Origin: CAZHEV01 sp964531335 [NCBI: uncultured bacterium]
GTDB lineage: Bacteria; Eisenbacteria; RBG-16-71-46; CAZHEV01
Length of the DNA stretch: 64,000 bases
Reading direction: 5' to 3'
NCBI GenBank assembly: GCA_964531335.1
Contig: CAZHEV010000012.1
Span: 38,098 to 102,097 of the forward strand
Shown one piece after another: positions 19,465-28,351 of the stretch. Positions within the stretch are counted from its first letter, which is position 1; each line of letters opens with the position of its first letter. The notes beneath the pieces are model-generated. The model was given only the letters and a program-made list of their open reading frames with translations, was not told where the DNA came from and made no database searches. The position numbers were made by a program, and so were the translations under genes.

Positions 19465-21654
19465 CTAGTCCTGCCCCTTCCCGGAGTAGTAGCGCAACAG
19501 CTTGGAGGTCGCCCTCAGGACGCCCTCCATGTCCTCCTCGTTCATCTTGGGATACATGGGAAGCGAGATGATCCTGTCCGTCAGGTACGCGGCGTTGGGG
19601 AAGTCCTCCGGCTTGAAGCTGAAGGTCTCTCTGTAATAGCCCTGCATGTGGAGCGATCTGAAGTGGATGCCCGTGCCCACGTTCTCGACCTTGAGGCCGG
19701 TCATGAAGGCGTCGCGGTCCACGGAGAGCTTGTCGGTGTCCAAGGTGACTATGAACAGGTGCCACGCGTGGCGGATGTCGGGATGATCCTTGGGCAGCGA
19801 CAGGTAGTCGGCCTGCTCGGCGAGCCCCTGTGTGTAGAACTCGGCCATCGACGCCCTCTTTTTGATGAACTTCTCGAGCTTCGGAAGCTGGTGTATGCCC
19901 AGGGCCGCCTGTACGTCCGTCATGTTGTACTTGTAGCCCGGGACCACGACCTCCCAGTGCTGCGAGCCCGAGGCCGAGTACCTCTTCCAGGCGTCCTTGG
20001 TTATCCCGTGCAGGCTCAGTATCCTTATCTTCTCGGCCAGCTCTCCGTCGTCCGTCGCGATGAGGCCGCCCTCGATGGTGGTCATGTTCTTTATGGGATA
20101 GAAGCTGAAGCACGCGGCCTTGCTTATGGTCCCTATCCTGCGCCCCTTGTAGGCCGCGCCTATGGCATGGGCCGCGTCCTCGACCACCTCCAGCCCGTGC
20201 TTTTGCGCAATGGCGCCTATCCGGTCCATGTCGCAGGGGTGGCCGGCCATGTGCACGGGCACTATGGCCTTCGTCTTCTTGTTTATCTTCTCCTCAATCA
20301 GATCGGGATTGATGTTGAGTGTGTCCCTCTCGACGTCCACGAAGACCGGCTTCGCCCCGAGATGGACTATGACGTTGGCCGTCGCCGGCCAGGTTATGGG
20401 CGTGGTTATTACCTCGTCGCCGGGGCCTATGCCCAGGGCGGCCAGCGTTATGTGAAGCGCCCCGGTGCAGGAGTTGACGGCGACGGCGTGCTCGCAGCCC
20501 AGGTACTCGCGGGCCATGCCCTCGAACTTCTGAGTGCGCGGCCCGGTGGTGAGCCACCCGGACCTGAGGGTGTCTATTACCTCGCGCTCCTCCTCCTCGC
20601 CCACGAGCGGCAGGCAGAAGGGCACGAACTCGTCGCAGGCGGGCTCGCCGCCCATTGTGGCCGGCGTCTCGACCAGCTCCTTCAGCAACCTTATGTTGTA
20701 GTAGCGCGAGCTTTGCGGGTCCGGTATCTGCCCGCCCACCAGCGCCTCGTGTATTTCCTTGACGCTCTCCTCGACCGTCCATGACGGCTCCATGCCCAGG
20801 AGCTTGGTCATCTTGTCGAAGTTGACGTGGTACGTCCTGCGGTCGGCGTCCCCCGGGGCCACCTCCAGATCGGCGTCGGGCAGAAGCGACCGGATCAGGG
20901 CCGCCAGGTCGCAGATCTGGTAGTTGAGCTTGTTGGTCCCTATGTTTATCGCCTCACAGGAGAGGTTCTCGTGGCGCTCGAGCGCCGCTATGAAGGCGTC
21001 CGCGCTGTCCTCTATGTGCAGGAACGGCCTCCATTGCTTGCCGCCGCCCAGCACGTAGATCTTCTTGTTCACGGTGCCGTGAAGGACCATAACGTTTACC
21101 GCAAGGTCGAAGCGCATCCTGGGGGAAAGCCCGAAGAGCGTGGCCTGTCTCATGTGCACCGGGCAGAAGGAGTCATCGGCCATCGCGTTCAGGTCCTTCT
21201 CGGTGCGCGCCTTGACCTCCGCGTAGAGCGACACGGGCCTCAGCGGTGACGACTCTTTCAACTCGCCCATGCCCGCGCCGTAAACGCTGCACGAGGAGGC
21301 GAAAATGAAGGGCTTGACTCTCATCTCCTTCGCCCTGAAGGCGAGGTTCATGGAGGCGCGGTAGTTGACGCGCTCGGTCATCTCGGGCCTGAGGTCGCAC
21401 GAGGGATCGTTCGCGAGCCCGGCCAGGTGGATGAGGCCGCCAACGTCGTCGAATAAGCCCGGGTGCTCGTCCAGCCGGGCTATGTCGCCCTTTATCAGCT
21501 CGAAGTCTTCGTTTGCGACAAGATGCTTGACCGTCTCCTCTCCGAACAGCATGCGGTCGAACGCTCGAACTTGATATCCTTTTTCGAGCAGCTTCCTGCA
21601 TATGATGGTGCCCAGGTAGCCGGCGCCACCCGTGACGAGTATCCTCTTCTTCAT
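19465..21654 (-). CDS. Fusion protein: NAD-dependent sugar epimerase/dehydratase + DegT aminotransferase
   Basis: 729 aa in one uninterrupted frame. Residues 1-330 are an extended SDR: the Rossmann start RILVTGGAGYLG, SCSVYG, and the catalytic Y144-x3-K148. Residues 340-729 are a complete DegT-family aminotransferase with PLP lysine K522 in SFYPIKNMTTIEGG. I prefer ATG 21654 because GGAGG lies 9 nt upstream; the in-frame extension to 21717 lacks support. An SDR making a 4-keto intermediate joined to the transaminase that uses it would channel an amino-sugar precursor, which is inference. These functions are normally on separate proteins. I see no frameshift or repeat at the junction to suggest an assembly error. 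Confidence 0.9.
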   Translation of the reverse strand: MKKRILVTGGAGYLGTIICRKLLEKGYQVRAFDRMLFGEETVKHLVANEDFELIKGDIARLDEHPGLFDDVGGLIHLAGLANDPSCDLRPEMTERVNYRASMNLAFRAKEMRVKPFIFASSCSVYGAGMGELKESSPLRPVSLYAEVKARTEKDLNAMADDSFCPVHMRQATLFGLSPRMRFDLAVNVMVLHGTVNKKIYVLGGGKQWRPFLHIEDSADAFIAALERHENLSCEAINIGTNKLNYQICDLAALIRSLLPDADLEVAPGDADRRTYHVNFDKMTKLLGMEPSWTVEESVKEIHEALVGGQIPDPQSSRYYNIRLLKELVETPATMGGEPACDEFVPFCLPLVGEEEEREVIDTLRSGWLTTGPRTQKFEGMAREYLGCEHAVAVNSCTGALHITLAALGIGPGDEVITTPITWPATANVIVHLGAKPVFVDVERDTLNINPDLIEEKINKKTKAIVPVHMAGHPCDMDRIGAIAQKHGLEVVEDAAHAIGAAYKGRRIGTISKAACFSFYPIKNMTTIEGGLIATDDGELAEKIRILSLHGITKDAWKRYSASGSQHWEVVVPGYKYNMTDVQAALGIHQLPKLEKFIKKRASMAEFYTQGLAEQADYLSLPKDHPDIRHAWHLFIVTLDTDKLSVDRDAFMTGLKVENVGTGIHFRSLHMQGYYRETFSFKPEDFPNAAYLTDRIISLPMYPKMNEEDMEGVLRATSKLLRYYSGKGQD

Positions 21655-21747
21655 ACGATCGAGCCTCCAGGTTGCGTTACAGCCCGCCTCGCGGCGGGAA
21701 GTGCCTCTGCGGATCACCCCGGCGGCGCTTCCGCTCCAAGGCGCACT

Positions 21748-22731
21748 CTACTTGAGCCAGCGGTGGTAATTGTACCTGCTGCCCACCAGTCGCCAGCCCA
21801 GCGTGGTCAGCGCGCGCTGGGTGGGATAGTTCCTGATGTTGGTGGGGCCTTCTATCAGATCGACCCTGTTTCCCACCCAATTCATGCCCGCGGCGGTCAT
21901 GCCCTTGAACACGCCCAGGCTTCTGTACTCGGGAAGAACCGCGCCGAGATCGTACTTCGCTATTCTAACGCCGATCGAATCGTGAGTGCTCTTGGCGAAT
22001 TTCCAGGTGCCGAAGCCGATCAGCTTGTCGCCGTCCAGGGCCACGAAGACCTGGTCGGCGTACCCGCGGCACGAGTTCTTGACCCACTCGCGGTGCACGT
22101 TCTTCGCCCGGTCCGGCGGGATCCTCTCGTCCAGCGTGTATCTGTCGAAGTGGTCGGCGAAGCCTGTCACGGCGAGGTTTTGTATCTCGGGCACGTCGGA
22201 CTCCTCGAAGGGCCTGTACGTGAAAGCGTCGCTCAGCGGAGGCAGACTTCTGCGGGCCACGTCGAAGCCGTAGAAGATGAGCGTGGACATGTGCTCGAAG
22301 CCCGCCAGGCCCAGGGAGCGCACCATGTAATGGGCCACCGGGTCCGTCTTGGCCACGAGCAGCTCTCCGCCCTCCGAGGCGCAAAGCTCTACGGCGAAGT
22401 CGACGAGCTTGTCCGCTATCTCGTCCTGCGCCGGCCCGTCCGGCACTATGAGATCCTTTATGGAGAAGCAATTGATGCCGAGGACCTCGTTGTCCCAGGG
22501 CAGCGGTTCGATCGCCAACAGCCCCCGGGGACGGTCCTCGACCATCGCGCCGAAGACCCGGGCCTTCTCCGCGGATACCGCCTCCGCCGTCTTGTCGTAG
22601 TGGTACTTGGCGAGTTTCTCCCGCGCGAGGTGCTCGAAGTACTGGAACGGAAGGTTCCCCGAGGAGGCTATAAGCTCCTCGGTGTCCTTGAGCCCCGTGT
22701 ATCCTATCTGCTCCACGGATATGCTTGCCAT
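21748..22731 (-). CDS. GNAT-family N-acetyltransferase (sugar-amine acetyltransferase, WecD-like)
   Basis: 327 aa. The C-terminal half shows a GNAT acetyl-CoA fold: FTYRPFEESDVPEIQNLAVT, VFVALDGDKLIGFGTWKF, and LGAVLPEYRSLGVFKGMTAA in the pyrophosphate-loop position. The N-terminal half resembles the extra domain of WecD-type dTDP-amino-sugar acetyltransferases (LPWDNEVLGINCFSIKDLI). ATG 22731 is chosen because AAGGAGG lies 8 nt before it; an ATG at 22749 would overlap that ribosome binding site. Placed just before the fused epimerase-aminotransferase in the operon, it probably acetylates the amine that enzyme installs. Confidence 0.82.
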   Translation of the reverse strand: MASISVEQIGYTGLKDTEELIASSGNLPFQYFEHLAREKLAKYHYDKTAEAVSAEKARVFGAMVEDRPRGLLAIEPLPWDNEVLGINCFSIKDLIVPDGPAQDEIADKLVDFAVELCASEGGELLVAKTDPVAHYMVRSLGLAGFEHMSTLIFYGFDVARRSLPPLSDAFTYRPFEESDVPEIQNLAVTGFADHFDRYTLDERIPPDRAKNVHREWVKNSCRGYADQVFVALDGDKLIGFGTWKFAKSTHDSIGVRIAKYDLGAVLPEYRSLGVFKGMTAAGMNWVGNRVDLIEGPTNIRNYPTQRALTTLGWRLVGSRYNYHRWLK

Positions 22732-22732
22732 C

Positions 22733-24172
22733 TCAATCCCCTCCTTCAATCGGCTCGGGGCCGGCGGCCACCGGCTCAGGCGACGCCTCTTTCGCCCTCT
22801 CCATAACGGTCCGGGCGGCCTTGAAACCCTCCTCCATGCTCTGGTCCATGTTCAGGTAGGCGAAAGATCCCTGACGGCCGACGGTTAGAAGGTTCGAATA
22901 CGCGCTCAAATACTTCATTATATCCGGGAAGTTCTTCTCGTACTCGAGATCTGCTATAGGATAAGCGTAGGGCAGTTTGGTGAGGAAGTACGTCTCGACG
23001 TCCGCCCTCTTAACAAGGCGCAACTTCTCCAGGCCCTCTATACAGCGTTCAAACACCTTTTTCTCCGACGCGTTCCAGATCTCATCCCCCTCGAAACAGG
23101 TCGTCTCGAGGCACAGGACGGTCTTGCCGCGGGGCATGAGCTTGGGGGTGAGGTTCTTGAATTCCGAGAATCTGTTGAAGAATATGTCGTCGGACGAATA
23201 GTACACCCACTGGTAGGGGGATACCTGTCTCTTCCTGACCAGTATGTACATGATGACCATGGAGCGGTACTTGAGGCCCCGCACCTTCTTCAGAAGATCC
23301 AGGGGCGGCTCGGGCACGAGCGTCTCGGCCATCTTGTTTATGGGGATGGTGGATATCACGTAATCGCCGTAAGCCTTCGAAGGGCCTTCGGGCGTCTTGA
23401 CGGACACGGACCTCGCCAGGCCCCTGTCGCAGTAGATTGCCGTGGCCTCAGCGTTGAGCCTTATGACGCCTCCGAGCTCCCGCACCCGCTCCGCGACCTT
23501 GTCCCACATCAGCTTGGCGCCCTTCTCCGTGTAGAAAAAGACGTCCCTGTAGGGCGAATGGGAGTGCTCGTCGCTCTCGTCCTTCTGCCCCTTGCCCAGG
23601 AGCGCCTTTTTCAGAACCGCCCACAGACTCAGCGACGGTATCCTCTGCGAGGCCCAGGTCAGAGTGAGCTCACTGGGCGGGATTCCCCAGACCTTTTCCG
23701 TATAAGGGCCGAAGTAGATGTCGTACAGGCGCCTGCCGAACCTGTTGGCGACCCAGTCCTCGAAATTGTACTCCGGGCCGCCCATCCTCATGCGCCGGCC
23801 GAGCCTGGTCCTCAGGAAGTTGACGAAGCAGAGGAAGGACACGTAGGGGTTGAGACCGAAAAAGATGTCCTTGGCCTTCAATGGGTAGTCGAAGTACCTG
23901 CCCTGAAAGTGGATGGCGGCCTTGCGGCGCAGGCGAATGAAATCATCGCCCATGAGCTCAACCATGCGCTGGACTATCGCCTCGTTTTCGGCGTTGGACC
24001 TGTGGAACCCATGCGTCCCATAGTCCAGGATGCAGCCCGCTCTCTCGAAGCTCGACGACATCCCGCCTACCACGGGCTCCTTCTCCAGCAGCTCCACGGC
24101 GGTCCCGGACTCAGCCAGCTCCCATGCGGCGGCCAGGCCCGCGGGCCCGCCGCCCAGAACGATCACCTTCAT
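22733..24172 (-). CDS. FAD-dependent oxidoreductase / amine-oxidase-like protein
   Basis: 479 aa. The FAD Rossmann motif is at the start (MKVIVLGGGPAGLAAAWELA), followed by VELLEKEPVVGGMSSSFERA and DYGTHGFHRS. The middle (FEDWVANRFGRRLYDIYFGP, then YTEKVWGIPPSEL) is characteristic of the UDP-galactopyranose-mutase-like/protoporphyrinogen-oxidase-like flavoproteins seen in polysaccharide clusters. It may act as a sugar mutase or desaturase; the substrate is unknown. Its ATG overlaps the stop of the membrane glycosyltransferase gene (ATGA) and its stop is 1 nt from the GNAT start. Confidence 0.87.
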   Translation of the reverse strand: MKVIVLGGGPAGLAAAWELAESGTAVELLEKEPVVGGMSSSFERAGCILDYGTHGFHRSNAENEAIVQRMVELMGDDFIRLRRKAAIHFQGRYFDYPLKAKDIFFGLNPYVSFLCFVNFLRTRLGRRMRMGGPEYNFEDWVANRFGRRLYDIYFGPYTEKVWGIPPSELTLTWASQRIPSLSLWAVLKKALLGKGQKDESDEHSHSPYRDVFFYTEKGAKLMWDKVAERVRELGGVIRLNAEATAIYCDRGLARSVSVKTPEGPSKAYGDYVISTIPINKMAETLVPEPPLDLLKKVRGLKYRSMVIMYILVRKRQVSPYQWVYYSSDDIFFNRFSEFKNLTPKLMPRGKTVLCLETTCFEGDEIWNASEKKVFERCIEGLEKLRLVKRADVETYFLTKLPYAYPIADLEYEKNFPDIMKYLSAYSNLLTVGRQGSFAYLNMDQSMEEGFKAARTVMERAKEASPEPVAAGPEPIEGGD

Positions 24173-25422
24173 GTCGTATCCCCCTCAGCCCTTCCTTTCC
24201 AGACGCCCGTCCTGGAGGCCAGCCACAGAAAACCGAACGAGGCGAGGATGATGGAGCAGGGCTCCGTGGGTATTCTATATCTTATGGTAGTATGGAAGAC
24301 GGAGTATCCCAGGGCGAAGAAGATGGGAACCGCCGCGAGAAGAAGTCCGCGACGGGCCCTGAAGAGCGAAACCGCCGCGCCCAGGAGCCCGAAGACCAGC
24401 ACAGGGGCATAGGTCATCGCGGCCACTATCGCGTTCCTGTCGATGGTGTGGGGGTTGTCCGAGAAGGTGGACGGAACCGGGCTGAAGAAGTTCCTGAACT
24501 TTTTCAGGTACATCAACGCGAATCTGCCCGGATCGCGCGACACGTACTCCTTGAATCGCCTCATATATATCTCGTCCTCGGTCGGGCCTTGCGGGTCGGC
24601 CATGGCCTCGGCCCTTACCTCGTCCTTTATCTCGAACGCCATCGCCCTAGTGCCCTCCTTGTCGTCCGGGTCCGCCCAGGGGTTGTTGTGCAGATAGAGG
24701 AGCTGATTGCCGAGAGTGGCGATGAAGATGAACCTGTCCTCGACGATGTAGTTTCTCACGGTCCAGGGAACGATCATCAGAAGCGCGAAGAGTCCAAGCA
24801 AAACCCCGTCCTTGACGGCGGGAGTTATACGCCGGTCCTTCATCGCAAGCAGCCATGTCCCGGCGATCGGCAGAAACACGAGAAAGAGGGGGACGGCGAG
24901 GGCGCCCAGCCCGAGCAGAAGGCCCGCAAGAATAAGATAGCGCCTCGCCGCGGTGTCCCTGTACAGAACGAGAAGCAGCAGGACGCCGAGTATGAGGAAC
25001 GTCTCCAAGGCCTGGGGCATGACCATGCCGGTGACATAGATCAGCAGCGGGTAGAAGGCCGCGTAGACCGCCGCCAGTAACGCGACCGGTCTTGAGAAAA
25101 GCCGTCCGGCGACGGCGTAGGTCAGAGCGCAGGCCAGCGCCCCGATGGACGCCTGAAAGGCCCGAATCGCGACAAGGCTCTCTCCGAAGACCGCCCTTAC
25201 GGCCGCGAGGAAATAGACGTAGCCCGGGGGCTTGTAGCTCCCGGCAAGGTACCACTTTCCCTTGTCGAGGATCTGCGAGACGCCCTTCAAATACTGGTGC
25301 TCGTCGGACCAAAAGAGCTTGTCCTCCAAAGTCAGGCAAAACGCCAGGCGCAACGCCAGCGCGAGGCCGAAGATCGAGAGCAGTGCCGCCAGATCTGCGC
25401 GTGACCTGTAGCGGTCGAGCAA
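24169..25422 (-). CDS. Multi-pass membrane glycosyltransferase-like protein (GT39/ArnT type)
   Basis: 417 aa with about ten hydrophobic helices. After the first helix the loop WSDEHQYLKGVSQILDKGKW holds the DE pair typical of GT-C catalytic loops, followed by SYKPPGYVYFLAAVRAVFGE. It should move a sugar or sugar-lipid on the outer face of the inner membrane. The start is TTG 25422, with GAGG 9 nt upstream. It overlaps the FAD oxidoreductase gene by 4 nt and appears to be the first gene of the operon that runs down to 17364. No clear promoter is seen just before it, so transcription may come from the phosphodiesterase gene upstream. Confidence 0.83.
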   Translation of the reverse strand: MLDRYRSRADLAALLSIFGLALALRLAFCLTLEDKLFWSDEHQYLKGVSQILDKGKWYLAGSYKPPGYVYFLAAVRAVFGESLVAIRAFQASIGALACALTYAVAGRLFSRPVALLAAVYAAFYPLLIYVTGMVMPQALETFLILGVLLLLVLYRDTAARRYLILAGLLLGLGALAVPLFLVFLPIAGTWLLAMKDRRITPAVKDGVLLGLFALLMIVPWTVRNYIVEDRFIFIATLGNQLLYLHNNPWADPDDKEGTRAMAFEIKDEVRAEAMADPQGPTEDEIYMRRFKEYVSRDPGRFALMYLKKFRNFFSPVPSTFSDNPHTIDRNAIVAAMTYAPVLVFGLLGAAVSLFRARRGLLLAAVPIFFALGYSVFHTTIRYRIPTEPCSIILASFGFLWLASRTGVWKGRAEGDTT

Positions 25423-25696
25423 GTCAATATACCTCGTTATCGTTCGTTCGATTCGGCGCGCCGCAGCCCCGTCCGTGCCGCGCCGGGCCCGGCCCGGCCG
25501 ACGGCGCCCTCGCCGTCCGGTGAATGGCCAGCCGGCGGCGGATCGCCCGGCAATTGCACAACGCCCGGGAAATCCCGACGACAGAAGAGGTTCTCCCGGG
25601 CCACCTGCGGGACGGAATTCAGTGTCAACACGAATGGTATCAATGGAGTTATCGGCCTGTCAACGCCACATCAAAACGCCGGAATGGCACCGCGGA

Positions 25697-25712
25697 GGCG
25701 CGTATCCGCGCC
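25697..25712 (-). terminator. GC hairpin after the phosphodiesterase-like gene
   Basis: GGCGCG-TATC-CGCGCC, a six-pair stem with a four-base loop, 20-36 nt past the stop at 25733. There is no T-run, so this is at best a weak or Rho-assisted stop. The rest of the 310-nt gap 25423-25732 is GC-rich with no supported gene. Confidence 0.3.
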
Positions 25713-25732
25713 CCACCGGGCCGGGCCCCAAG

Positions 25733-28000
25733 CTAGTCCACGTAGCCGAGGCTTCTGAGGCGCTCGAGCTCCTCCGAGGAAGGGGCGCTCTCACGGTCCG
25801 CCCTGGTCGCCTCGGCGCCGTAGTCGGTTATGAGAAGACCGGGATGATCGGCCACGTAGCCCCGGTCCATGCCCTCGACCAGGACTCGGCCCTGCATGTA
25901 GTCGGCACAGGGCAGACCGAGGAGATAGAGCATGGTCTGGCACAGGTCCAACGTCGTCGCCCTGTCCACGATACCCAGGGCCTTGGCGCAGCTCATGATG
26001 GGATCGAGCCGTTCCTTGCGGCCGAGGACACGCTGCATTACGTCCGAGAGGGGCGTCTCGACCGTGGGACGGGTGAACACAGGCCCCCTCTTGAAGGGAA
26101 GGCCCCTGGCGAACAGAGTACCGCGCGGATGGTGGGCGCCGGTGACGTCTCCCTTCATGGCCAGGACATCGGTCAGCGGTATGGTCCGGTCCCCGATCGC
26201 GAGCACGTCATCGACCTCGGCCCCCCGGGTGTACGCGGATAGGTGGATGATCACATCCGAGCGGGCAAGGGGCTCCTTGAACGCCGGGTTCTTCTCCATC
26301 GTCGGCGTGTGAACCGCGGGAAAGAGCGGTCTTCCCGCTTCTTTCAATCGGACCGCGCGCAGCTTCTCCATGACGTAGTCGAGAGCCTCGTCGTAAGAGC
26401 TTCCCGCCCCCGGGAAGCTTCCCACCGCCGTACGGTTTATTTGGATCCCGGTGGCGCCCATGTTTGTGTCCGAGCCCCGGGGCCAGTAGGCGAGGGTCGC
26501 CGAGGTGTCTATCTCCGCCGATGCCGTGTAGGTCAGAAGGCCCATCTCGGCCAGAAGATCGTTGACGGCCAGATGGCACTCGGGCGCCGTTGCGGACTCC
26601 ATCCCGTGGTCGGAGGCCACGATCACCACGGTATTGGCGTCTTCGATGGAGTTGAGGTGCGCGAACATGCCCTCGACGTTTTCCCAGTGGTCCCGGATGA
26701 CGTCGCTCTTTGCGGCGATGTCCGCCTCGCTCGGCTCGAGCGGCGTTCCTTCGAAGTCCTCGGGGTACATGAAGGACCAGTACCTGTGCTCCACGTCGTC
26801 CGTCGAATGAGTGTACACGGTGAAGAATGAAAAGGCCGGGTCGCTGTACTTCTTGAAAAGCTCGGTCAGCACCGCGATCTCATAGTTCAAGTCGCGCGCG
26901 TGCTGGTCCGCGCCTTCCGCGGGCGGCACCGACTCGATCAGCTCTGTTACTTCCGGGATGAGCGACGGCGGCCACACCTTCTCCTCATAAGGGATCGCCC
27001 CCACCGGGACCATTCTGGTCAGGTTGATTCCAAGAACCTGCTCGGGGGGATAGGCGACCATGTAGTTTATGAGCCCGGTGGCGAGCCCGGCTTTGTTCGC
27101 TATGTTCCATAAGGCGGGCACTTTCCTGTGATGGCTTCCGGCCATGTAAGTGCCCTCCTCGCCGCTTACGGTGTACGAGACGATACCGTGCACGTTTCTC
27201 TTCACCCCGGTGGCCATGGTGGTCCAGACGGAGGGGGAGAACGCCTTGCCGTAGACCTGAATGGGCCCGTAGGCGGATTCCTCCAGGAACCTCTTCATCT
27301 CGGGGAGCTTTCCCTCCGCCAGCATGGGCGCGAGCACCGTCCAGGTTGCCCCGTCCAGCCCTACGAAGATCACCCGGAGGTCGCCGGCTCGCGGGCCGGC
27401 CATGTTGTCGACCCGCGTCCAGTCGACGCGCCCGTGAAGAAGGTGCATCTGCGTCCAGGTCAGCGCGGCCACCGCCACCGCGGCGATCACGAAGGCGACG
27501 TGGGCTTTGCGCCCCCAACGCCGGCAGGCGCGGCCGTAGAAGACGAGGGTGAGCACAATGGCGACGGCGAGGCCTATCGCGGCGCATATGAGCAGCGATT
27601 TCTGGATGAAGGCGATCCGGTAAGGGTCATAGAGCGCCACGTTTCTGGGGACATTTATCTGCCATCGCGCGTTTACGAATGCGAACGGGACAAGGGCCGC
27701 GAAAGGCAGAATGAGCAGCACCCAGAAGAGCCTCCGGCGCAGAGGCGGAATGATCCTGCCCGGCAGCCAGAGGAGGATCCCCAGGACCAGGCCCAGCGCA
27801 CCGGCCAGAAGGGCGTATACGGCCACGGTGTAAGCGTAGGCATGCAAACCTTGCGCGAGGCCGAAGATGTACGGAGAGGTCTCTTCCGCGTACACGAAGA
27901 ACGAGGCGACCGAGAAAAGCACGCCCGAATAAACCCCGGCCATGAAGCCGTGCCATGCTCGCGAGGACGCCGACGGTGAGGACTTGTCCTTGTCATTCAA
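25733..28000 (-). CDS. Membrane-anchored alkaline-phosphatase-superfamily phosphodiesterase
   Basis: About 755 aa. The N-terminal quarter has four or five membrane helices (VYSGVLFSVASFFVYAE, YAYTVAVYALLAGALGLVLG, LFWVLLILPFAALVPFAFV, LLICAAIGLAVAIVLTLVFY). The outer domain begins VIFVGLDGATWTVLAPMLAE with the first metal aspartate, then FSPSVWTTMATG with the nucleophile Ser/Thr, VYTHSTDDVEHRYW and VIVASDHGM with the second metal set, and ends in LERLRSLGYVD, a tail common in sulfatase/phosphodiesterase relatives. Such proteins hydrolyse or transfer phosphodiester groups on envelope polymers. I favour TTG 28000 (AGGAG 11 nt upstream) because the promoter places transcription start near 28071, leaving no room for a ribosome site for an in-frame TTG at 28069. 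The start is uncertain. Confidence 0.83.
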   Translation of the reverse strand: MNDKDKSSPSASSRAWHGFMAGVYSGVLFSVASFFVYAEETSPYIFGLAQGLHAYAYTVAVYALLAGALGLVLGILLWLPGRIIPPLRRRLFWVLLILPFAALVPFAFVNARWQINVPRNVALYDPYRIAFIQKSLLICAAIGLAVAIVLTLVFYGRACRRWGRKAHVAFVIAAVAVAALTWTQMHLLHGRVDWTRVDNMAGPRAGDLRVIFVGLDGATWTVLAPMLAEGKLPEMKRFLEESAYGPIQVYGKAFSPSVWTTMATGVKRNVHGIVSYTVSGEEGTYMAGSHHRKVPALWNIANKAGLATGLINYMVAYPPEQVLGINLTRMVPVGAIPYEEKVWPPSLIPEVTELIESVPPAEGADQHARDLNYEIAVLTELFKKYSDPAFSFFTVYTHSTDDVEHRYWSFMYPEDFEGTPLEPSEADIAAKSDVIRDHWENVEGMFAHLNSIEDANTVVIVASDHGMESATAPECHLAVNDLLAEMGLLTYTASAEIDTSATLAYWPRGSDTNMGATGIQINRTAVGSFPGAGSSYDEALDYVMEKLRAVRLKEAGRPLFPAVHTPTMEKNPAFKEPLARSDVIIHLSAYTRGAEVDDVLAIGDRTIPLTDVLAMKGDVTGAHHPRGTLFARGLPFKRGPVFTRPTVETPLSDVMQRVLGRKERLDPIMSCAKALGIVDRATTLDLCQTMLYLLGLPCADYMQGRVLVEGMDRGYVADHPGLLITDYGAEATRADRESAPSSEELERLRSLGYVD

Positions 28001-28077
28001 TTGACGGAAATCTCCTGTCAGGATGTGATGCAGACGCGGTTTCGCCCAGGGGGACCGGAGGGCTCTCAATCAAAACC

Positions 28078-28107
28078 ATTATATCACCTTGGAAGCAGCA
28101 TCGTCAA
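28078..28107 (-). promoter_or_regulatory. Strong sigma70-type promoter for the phosphodiesterase gene
   Basis: On the minus strand TTGACG (28107-28102), 18-nt spacer, TATAAT (28083-28078). It lies in the 351-nt divergent gap 28001-28351. A second TATAAT facing right at 28139-28144 lacks a good -35 box but could serve asnB with a leader of about 200 nt. Confidence 0.65.
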
Positions 28108-28351
28108 AGGACGTGTGTGTTTGAGCGCCGATGGCTGCTATAATCGATTGCGTGCGGGCCGCGCGGCGTTCGCGAGCGCCGACACGGCTGCCCCGGGCGT
28201 GAGCCGGGCGGGGCCGGCCGATGGCCCGTTTTGGTGGCGCTCATTCGACAGAGGCGTCGTGCGGCAGGACCGTCGCCGTCGCGCCGAAGGTCGCACGCGC
28301 CCGGCCGATAATGATTCCGGGGGGCTTCCAACCGATGAAATTAGGTTAGTG

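Noticed and set aside
18255-20784. Long plus-strand open frames opposite the two aminotransferase genes
   Set aside because: They are shadows of DegT/SDR genes; their composition (Gly, Arg, His, Val rich) and lack of motifs are typical of antisense frames.
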